A DNA stretch of 5,407 nt from Draconibacterium sp. (GTDB taxonomy: Bacteria; Bacteroidota; Bacteroidia; Bacteroidales; Prolixibacteraceae). The notes under the pieces are model-generated. The model searched no databases, was not told the origin of the DNA, and saw only the letters and a list, made by a program, of their open reading frames with translations. A program made the position numbers and the translations under genes. How positions within the stretch are numbered: position 1 is the stretch's first letter; every line of letters starts with the position of its first letter. Shown here piece after piece: positions 1-5,407 of this stretch. The stretch lies in NCBI GenBank assembly GCA_015493625.1, contig WGCT01000110.1:1-5407 (forward strand), given 5' to 3'.

Positions 1-27
1 AAGAGACAGACTATATACAGAGATTTT

Positions 28-57
28 AGCCTCAATTTTGTCCATTAAGCCTCAATT
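28..57. repeat. 10-bp direct repeat upstream of ftsK
   Basis: AGCCTCAATT occurs at 28-37 and again at 48-57, a 20-bp period or roughly two helical turns. Such spacing would put both copies on the same DNA face, as for a dimeric regulator, but no known operator is recognised. The copies lie about 80-110 bp before the candidate ftsK -7 box. They could instead sit inside the 3' end of an upstream gene: one plus frame is open from position 2 to a TGA at 86-88. That tail is not recognisable as any protein. Confidence 0.4.
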
Positions 58-104
58 AACTGTTATTAACAATGTATGTTTGATATGAATTTGTTTTGAT
101 AAAT

Positions 105-133
105 GCAGATTTGCAAATCTGCTTCGTTTTTTT
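105..133 (+). terminator. Perfect palindrome plus T-run: putative terminator or operator
   Basis: GCAGATTTGCAAATCTGC (105-122) is a perfect 18-bp palindrome. As RNA it folds into a 7-bp stem with a TGCA loop, followed by TTCG and seven T at 127-133. This is the form of a rho-independent terminator reading rightward, which would end a gene lying left of the window. The palindrome also covers the TTTG (110-113) that could be the -33 element for ftsK, so a repressor-binding role is equally possible. The stem is AT-rich and only moderately stable. Confidence 0.5.
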
Positions 134-144
134 AGTTAAATTTG
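110..144 (+). promoter_or_regulatory. Candidate Bacteroidota-type promoter for ftsK-lolA
   Basis: TAAATTTG at 137-144 matches the TAnnTTTG -7 box of the Bacteroidota primary sigma factor exactly. A TTTG at 110-113 could be the -33 element, but the 23-nt spacer is at the long end of the usual range. Transcription would begin near 148-152, leaving a leader of only about 20 nt before the ftsK ATG at 170. Confidence 0.55.
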
Positions 145-169
145 CATCTTACTAAAACGGAACGTTTAA

Positions 170-2560
170 ATGGCACTAAAACGAAAAAAGCCTGTAAATT
201 CAAATAGGAAAAAGAAGAAAAACAGAGTTGCTTTTTATAAAAACGAAAAGCTGAAATTTTTAATCGGAGTACTTATATTATTAGTTGCTGCTTATCTTTT
301 TATCGCATTTATTTCGTTTCTCTTTTCCGGTTCGGCCGACCAAAGCAAACTCGATATAAGCTGGTCGAAACTGTTCACAAATTCGGATATTAAGGTTGTC
401 AACAAAGGAGGGAAAACCGGAGCAATGCTTTCTAAACTAATTATAAACGGGGGGTTTGGACTTGCATCGTTTCTGTTTGTTTATATGCTTATAATTTTAG
501 GTATTAAAGTGTTAGGGAGTCAATTTGTAAAATTTCGTAAAAACATAACTTACAGTTTTATTCTGCTTATTTGGTTATCGGTTGCATTTGGCTTGCTGTT
601 TCAGCAACCCAACGGCGCGTTATATATTGGTGGCCAGTACGGACGTGTTATGAGCGACTGGTTAAGTTCGTTAATTGGAGTTCCCGGTCTTGTTTTTTTG
701 CTAATTATTACCGCCTTGGCTATTGTTACTATTCGGTTCGAAAAGGCACATATAATAATGCGGGGATGGTTTAAAAAGAGCGATAAAGAAGACCCGGAAG
801 GAGCTGTTTCCGGCGTTCATACTGAAGAAGAGCTAATTGTTGACGATTCGATATCGAAAGTTATTGACGAGGATGATGTTGTTCGTGCCATTTTCGACCC
901 CGATTCAGATGGTGCAGAAGAGGTCGATACGTTAGAGATTGAACGTGCCGTGCAAGAAGAATCCAATGTTGAAACAGCTGACGATTTGGAATTAACCGTT
1001 CAGAAAAAGGTGGAAGAGGAGGAGGTTGAAGGGAAAACTCCGGAGGAGATGCCCGATTACGACCCCACTTTAGATTTGTCGGGTTTTAACTATCCTCCCA
1101 TTGATTTGCTGGAGTACCATAAATCGGGAAATGCCGACGTTAGCAACGAAGAGCTGATTTCGAATAAAAATAAAATTGTTGAAACACTTCGGCACTATAA
1201 AATTGAAATAATAAAAATTAAAGCCACAATTGGGCCAACCATAACTCTATACGAAATTATTCCGGCTCCCGGAATTCGTATTTCGAAAATTAAAAACCTC
1301 GAAGACGATATTGCACTGAGTCTGGCAGCACTTGGAATTCGTATTATTGCCCCAATTCCCGGGCGTGGAACCATTGGTATTGAAGTGCCAAATCAATATC
1401 CCGAGGTGGTCTCGATGCGCTCTATTTTAAGTTCGAAAAAATTTCAGGAAACAACGGCTGAACTGCCTGTGGCACTGGGTAAAACAATTTCGAATGAAAC
1501 TTACCTGGTTGACCTTGCAAAAATGCCCCATATTTTGGTGGCAGGTGCTACGGGACAAGGAAAATCGGTGGGAATAAATGTTATTATTACTTCGTTGCTT
1601 TATAAAAAACACCCTTCGCAGTTAAAGTTTGTTTTTATCGACCCGAAAAAAGTAGAGCTGAATTTATATTCGGTAATCGAAAAACATTATCTGGCAAAAT
1701 TACCCGACGAAGAGGAGCCGGTAATTACCGACATTCAAAAGGTGAAAAATACGTTGAATTCGTTGGGTGTTGAAATGGATAACCGCTATAATTTGTTACG
1801 AAAAGCACATGCCCGAAATTTAAAAGAGTATAACCAAAAGTTTATTCGCAGGCAATTAAACCCCGAAAATGGGCATAAATTTTTACCCTACATAGTAGTT
1901 GTAATCGATGAATTTGCCGACTTAATAATGACTGCCGGAAAAGAGATAGAGTTGCCAATTGCACGAATAGCACAGTTGGCAAGGGCAGTTGGAATGCATA
2001 TGGTTATTGCAACTCAGCGTCCGTCGGTGCAAATTATTACCGGTGTTATTAAGGCAAACTTCCCGGCACGAATTGCATTTAAAGTAGCGTCGATGATTGA
2101 TTCGCGAACCATTCTCGACCAACCCGGAGCTAACCAGTTAATTGGTAAAGGCGATATGTTAATATCGGCAAACAGCGAAGTTACTCGTGTACAGTGTGCG
2201 TTTGTCGATACTCCCGAAGTTGAACGAATTGTTTCGTTTATTTCGGAACAGCGCGGATACCCAACAGCCTTCGAATTGCCCGAATATATTAGCGATGAAG
2301 AGGCCGGACCGGGAGAAGTAGATTTAAACAATACAGATGAAATATTTGACGATGCCGCGCGTATTGTGGTTATCAATCAAATGGGATCAACGTCAATGAT
2401 TCAACGTAAATTCTCGATAGGATACAATCGTGCCGGAAGAATAATGGACCAGTTGGAGGCCGCCGGTGTGGTTGGCCCGAGTGAAGGATCGAAAGCGAGA
2501 AAAGTACTCATTCCTGACGAATATACTTTGGAACAGTTATTGAATACTTTTAGGAATTAA
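170..2560 (+). CDS. ftsK: DNA translocase FtsK (FtsK/SpoIIIE family)
   Basis: This is a septum-anchored, hexameric ATP-driven DNA pump that clears and aligns chromosome termini and activates XerCD recombination at dif. Four hydrophobic segments (about residues 29-51, 95-116, 126-144 and 167-188) form the membrane anchor. A strongly acidic, low-complexity linker follows at about 203-300. The motor spans about 305-710: Walker A GATGQGKS at 459-466, Walker B VVVIDE ending at D580-E581, and the family motif ATQRPS at 614-619. DQPGANQLIG follows. A C-terminal winged-helix gamma domain (about 723-790) supplies DNA-orientation and XerD contacts in the family. The 796-aa length suits Bacteroidota FtsK, whose linker is far shorter than in Escherichia coli. 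A TAA directly precedes ATG 170 in frame, so no longer ATG-initiated form exists. lolA starts 16 nt after the stop, implying co-transcription. No damage is seen; SpoIIIE is a naming alternative only. Confidence 0.97.
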   Translation: MALKRKKPVNSNRKKKKNRVAFYKNEKLKFLIGVLILLVAAYLFIAFISFLFSGSADQSKLDISWSKLFTNSDIKVVNKGGKTGAMLSKLIINGGFGLASFLFVYMLIILGIKVLGSQFVKFRKNITYSFILLIWLSVAFGLLFQQPNGALYIGGQYGRVMSDWLSSLIGVPGLVFLLIITALAIVTIRFEKAHIIMRGWFKKSDKEDPEGAVSGVHTEEELIVDDSISKVIDEDDVVRAIFDPDSDGAEEVDTLEIERAVQEESNVETADDLELTVQKKVEEEEVEGKTPEEMPDYDPTLDLSGFNYPPIDLLEYHKSGNADVSNEELISNKNKIVETLRHYKIEIIKIKATIGPTITLYEIIPAPGIRISKIKNLEDDIALSLAALGIRIIAPIPGRGTIGIEVPNQYPEVVSMRSILSSKKFQETTAELPVALGKTISNETYLVDLAKMPHILVAGATGQGKSVGINVIITSLLYKKHPSQLKFVFIDPKKVELNLYSVIEKHYLAKLPDEEEPVITDIQKVKNTLNSLGVEMDNRYNLLRKAHARNLKEYNQKFIRRQLNPENGHKFLPYIVVVIDEFADLIMTAGKEIELPIARIAQLARAVGMHMVIATQRPSVQIITGVIKANFPARIAFKVASMIDSRTILDQPGANQLIGKGDMLISANSEVTRVQCAFVDTPEVERIVSFISEQRGYPTAFELPEYISDEEAGPGEVDLNNTDEIFDDAARIVVINQMGSTSMIQRKFSIGYNRAGRIMDQLEAAGVVGPSEGSKARKVLIPDEYTLEQLLNTFRN

Positions 2561-2576
2561 TTATTAAAACAGGGAA

Positions 2577-3227
2577 ATGAAACGAATTGTATTACTGGTG
2601 ATAATTGTACTTGCAACTGTAACTGTGTGGGCACAAAAGGATAAGAAGGCGAAGGAGATATTAGATAAAGTAAGTGAAAAGACACGTTCTTTTTCAACTA
2701 TTTCGGCTGATTTTTCGTTTGCTATGAAAAATGTTGAAATGGATATTGACGAGAAAAACGAAGGCTCAATTATTGTTAAAGGACAAAAATATCGTGTTAC
2801 GTTACCCGATGCCGGCGTTTCTGTTTATTCCGACGGGAAAACAATTTGGAACTATATGAAAAATGGAAATCAGGTAACCATTACAAATGCCGATGACGAA
2901 GAGAGTGAGTTAATGGATCCGTCGGCTCTTTTTACCATTTACGAAAGAGGTTTCGATTCGAAATATTTGGGCGAGAAAAAAAATGGCGGGAAAACGGTAT
3001 ATCAAATCGACTTGTTTCCAAATAGCGACGAATTCGATGTTTCGAAAATTACGTTGCTAATCGATAAATCTTCATCAATGATTCATTCTGCCAAACTTTT
3101 CGGAACCGACGGAAATTTATATGTCATTGAGGTTAAAAACCTTGTTCCCAACAAAAAAATTGCCGATTCTGAATTTGTATTCGATGCCGGTAATTTTAAC
3201 GATGTTGAGGTAATTGATTTACGCTAA
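2577..3227 (+). CDS. lolA: Outer-membrane lipoprotein carrier protein LolA-like
   Basis: This is a periplasmic chaperone that accepts lipoproteins released by the LolCDE ABC transporter and ferries them to the outer membrane. Residues 1-19 form a signal peptide: KR, a hydrophobic core, then a likely cleavage after VWA, before Q20. The mature part (about 25-215) has the LolA-type pattern: an early helix with SFSTISADFSF, then GSIIVKGQKYRV (63-74), SDGKTIWNY (85-93), DPSALFTIYERGF (114-126), and a closing strand ending in DVEVIDLR. The 216-aa length is normal for the phylum. An in-frame TAA at 2565-2567 makes ATG 2577 the first possible ATG. The 16-nt gap from ftsK has no separate promoter, so the gene should depend on the ftsK transcript. 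AGGG lies only 3 nt before the ATG, too close to be a standard Shine-Dalgarno site. LolB is generally not recognised in Bacteroidota, so the outer-membrane acceptor is unknown. The family is secure; the exact client set is inferred. Confidence 0.92.
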   Translation: MKRIVLLVIIVLATVTVWAQKDKKAKEILDKVSEKTRSFSTISADFSFAMKNVEMDIDEKNEGSIIVKGQKYRVTLPDAGVSVYSDGKTIWNYMKNGNQVTITNADDEESELMDPSALFTIYERGFDSKYLGEKKNGGKTVYQIDLFPNSDEFDVSKITLLIDKSSSMIHSAKLFGTDGNLYVIEVKNLVPNKKIADSEFVFDAGNFNDVEVIDLR

Positions 3228-3420
3228 GCGACAAGCTCTCTGTAGCTTTCCCAAGTGAAGCGAATGCTGCCTTGGTTTTTTTATTTATTTTTTGGCTAAC
3301 CCAAAAAGTAAAATTCTCCCGATAGGCAAAAGAAACATCATAGCATCCCTCTGACCGACAACCAAAAAGTTTAAATGCCTCTATAAATCTATTTAATAAT
3401 TGAACCAACTCGAATTATGA
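3228..3420. repeat. Probable decayed dispersed intergenic repeat
   Basis: This non-coding part of the convergent gap contains TTTTTGG (3289-3295) facing CCAAAAA (3301-3307) across a 5-nt spacer. Read leftward, it carries a TACTTTTTGGGTTAGCC-like stretch. That resembles TTACTTTTTGG...CCAAAAAGTAA sequences I associate with multicopy intergenic repeats in Bacteroidota. The leftward frame 3408-3196 yields a 70-residue peptide with YDVSFAYRENFTFWVSQK, a phrase that seems typical of spurious small ORFs annotated in such repeats. It lacks an ATG (it opens with TTG) and runs into lolA, so I do not call a gene. The repeat identity rests on memory, not on a search. Confidence 0.35.
3251..3282 (+). terminator. 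Rho-independent terminator of ftsK-lolA
   Basis: CCAAG (3251-3255) pairs with CTTGG (3271-3275). Inside, AGC (3259-3261) pairs with GCT (3266-3268) around a GAAT loop. Seven T follow at 3276-3282, then ATTTATTTTTT. It begins 23 nt after the lolA stop. The outer stem is short and interrupted, so efficiency may be moderate. The T-rich tract and placement make it the best candidate for ending the transcript. Confidence 0.6.
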
Positions 3421-3463
3421 AGTGAGCCATTGTAAGGGCTAAAATCCATTTCTCTTTTGTCTG

Positions 3464-3519
3464 GTTAACCGTTGGCTAAAGCCAAACGGTAACGAATATG
3501 TTTGTTTTTATACCGTTTG
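3464..3519. repeat. REP-like imperfect palindrome with a third complementary arm
   Basis: GTTAACCGTTGGC (3464-3476) pairs with GCCAAACGGTAAC (3481-3493) around a TAAA loop, with one bulged base in each arm. The GGCTAAAGCC core resembles short palindromes associated with REP/RAYT-type elements in Bacteroidota (inference). Further on, TACCGTTTG (3511-3519) is perfectly complementary to CAAACGGTA (3483-3491), so the middle arm can pair with either neighbour but not both. A related GGGCTAAAATCC lies upstream at about 3437-3448. No transposase is present. It may be a mobile-repeat remnant or an RNA processing structure between the convergent genes. Confidence 0.45.
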
Positions 3520-3544
3520 TTTAGCTTGGGATTGAGTATATCGC

Positions 3545-3578
3545 AAAAAAAAGCCGTCTCTCTTACGAAAGACGGCTT
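3545..3578 (-). terminator. eno: Strong rho-independent terminator of eno
   Basis: AAGCCGTCT (3551-3559) and AGACGGCTT (3570-3578) form a perfect 9-bp stem with a 10-nt loop. Read leftward from eno, the stem runs straight into eight U (complement of A 3545-3552, partly shared with the stem). It sits about 50 nt past the eno stop. On the plus strand the same stem is followed by ACTATTTTTT, so it may also catch read-through from lolA and act in both directions. Confidence 0.9.
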
Positions 3579-3626
3579 ACTATTTTTTACGAAACTATTT
3601 CCACACCAGAAGTAGTGGATGGTCGT

Positions 3627-4940
<1,314 letters not shown>

Positions 4941-4974
4941 TTATTGTTTAATAAATAATTTTTAAATACAGTAA

Positions 4975-4994
4975 ATCAGAGTGTTAAGTCTGAT
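4975..4994 (-). promoter_or_regulatory. Hairpin in the eno 5' leader
   Basis: ATCAGA (4975-4980) and TCTGAT (4989-4994) form a perfect 6-bp inverted repeat with an 8-nt loop. It would lie close to the 5' end of the eno mRNA if the nearer promoter (5010-5037) is used, about 46 nt before the ATG. A 5'-proximal hairpin could stabilise a highly expressed message. On the plus strand it is followed by ATTTTTTT, giving it a terminator look, but no rightward gene precedes it. Confidence 0.4.
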
Positions 4995-5009
4995 ATTTTT
5001 TTCTCCTTA

Positions 5010-5037
5010 CAAAGGTAGTGATTTGTTCTGCTACAAA
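5010..5037 (-). promoter_or_regulatory. Candidate eno promoter P1 (proximal)
   Basis: On the minus strand TACCTTTG (5017-5010) is an exact TAnnTTTG -7 box. TTTG (5037-5034) can serve as -33 element, separated by 16 nt, slightly shorter than usual. The start point would be near 5003-5006, giving a leader of about 75 nt that contains the hairpin 4975-4994. An AAGGAG directly after the box has no start codon behind it and is not a ribosome site. Confidence 0.6.
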
Positions 5038-5171
5038 AGGATAGCAAAATAAAACGATGTCCATATTTCATATTGGGTTAACTTAATAATTGTTAAAATG
5101 AGATTACAAACAGGGGGTTGTATAAATTGATTTTGTTTCAATCGGTACTTCGTTAAATTTTTGTTTCTTGT

Positions 5172-5193
5172 AAAGCTGCAAAGTTGCAAAGGT
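5172..5193. repeat. Short tandem AAAGYTGC repeat
   Basis: AAAGCTGC (5172-5179), AAAGTTGC (5180-5187) and a partial third unit AAAGGT (5188-5193) form an 8-bp tandem array. It overlaps the -7 element of the distal leftward promoter candidate and would cover its initiation region. It could be a regulator site or simple sequence drift. Confidence 0.4.
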
Positions 5194-5217
5194 CTGTTTT
5201 TTAGTGAATTATGTCAA
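5187..5217 (-). promoter_or_regulatory. Candidate distal leftward promoter P2
   Basis: On the minus strand TTG (5217-5215), a 20-nt spacer and GACCTTTG (5194-5187) give ideal spacing with one mismatch to TAnnTTTG. Transcription would start near 5180 and cross about 250 nt before eno. No credible ORF lies in between, the longest ATG frame noticed being a 13-codon one, so this would be a second eno promoter with a long leader, or a small-RNA start. Confidence 0.35.
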
Positions 5218-5407
5218 TTGTCTTGTGCTTTGTAATTCTCTGTTTATAAGGTATTTGTAAAAATGTACCGAACCATTATCAATAAAATTTAAAGTCTTAT
5301 ATGTTTTTATCAATAGTTTAATTACCGACGTATACTCCAGTATTCGTACAATGAGAAAGAAATTTTAAAAAGAGAGAGTTCTGAGTTCTAATTTTAATCA
5401 AAATAAT

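Larger units (their letters stand above)
5041..5407. other. AT-rich intergenic stretch without a recognised gene
   Basis: No convincing coding region is seen on either strand: ATG frames here end within a few codons. Apart from the P2 and tandem-repeat region, it holds a 9-bp direct repeat TTATCAATA (5276-5284 and 5307-5315) with a 31-bp period. A leftward frame open from the window edge to a TAA at 5320-5318 could be the tail of a gene beyond the window, but its 29 residues match nothing I recognise and its AT-rich, start-less nature fits chance. Confidence 0.5.

Noticed and set aside
2014..2376. Leftward 120-codon open frame within ftsK
   Set aside because: It lies wholly antisense to the conserved FtsK motor and gamma domains; its composition is that of a shadow frame.
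3196..3408. Leftward 70-codon open frame between lolA and eno as a real gene
   Set aside because: It opens with TTG, contains no methionine codon, overlaps the lolA 3' end, and spans the lolA terminator hairpin. It looks like a repeat-derived spurious frame.
3601..3618. CCAC...GTGG hairpin just after the eno stop
   Set aside because: Only 4 bp with a 10-nt loop and no T-run; the 9-bp stem at 3551-3578 explains termination better.
5003..5008. Leftward AAGGAG as a Shine-Dalgarno site
   Set aside because: No start codon follows at a usable distance, and the sequence immediately follows the candidate -7 box; Bacteroidota rarely use such sites.
5318..5407. Leftward open frame from the window edge as the end of an upstream gene
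   Set aside because: Only 29 AT-rich codons with no family signature; this length is readily expected by chance and the start is outside the window.

Overview
The window reads as a housekeeping stretch of a Bacteroidota chromosome. Three things point there: AT-rich DNA, starts with A/T-rich leaders rather than well-placed Shine-Dalgarno sites, and promoter-like TAnnTTTG boxes with upstream TTG/TTTG elements, the known Bacteroidota sigma-factor pattern. Protein features, such as a compact four-helix FtsK and an enolase with the NGGSHSDAP active-site loop, suggest the same phylum, perhaps a marine or sediment Bacteroidales/Marinilabiliales-type organism. The genus is not determined.

Layout. 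Positions 1-169 form a regulatory leader: a 10-bp direct repeat, a perfect 18-bp palindrome followed by seven T (a terminator for an unseen upstream gene, an operator, or both), and a TAAATTTG promoter box. Next come two plus-strand genes separated by 16 nt: ftsK (170-2560, DNA translocase for chromosome segregation at the septum) and lolA (2577-3227, periplasmic lipoprotein carrier). A hairpin with a T-tract ends this unit at about 3251-3282. The convergent gap 3228-3626 also holds a probable decayed dispersed repeat, a REP-like palindrome with a competing third arm, and a strong terminator for the opposing gene. That gene is eno (3627-4928, minus strand, enolase). Upstream of eno lie about 480 nt of AT-rich DNA without a convincing gene but with a leader hairpin and two candidate leftward promoters.

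The ftsK-lolA pairing is also found in Escherichia coli and links division-site DNA pumping with envelope lipoprotein transport in one transcript. Enolase is an independent glycolytic unit. All three proteins look intact, with the expected catalytic or binding motifs. I found no sign of an undescribed multi-gene system. The points worth a second look are non-coding: the three-arm structure and repeats between lolA and eno, the palindrome at the ftsK promoter, and the long eno leader.
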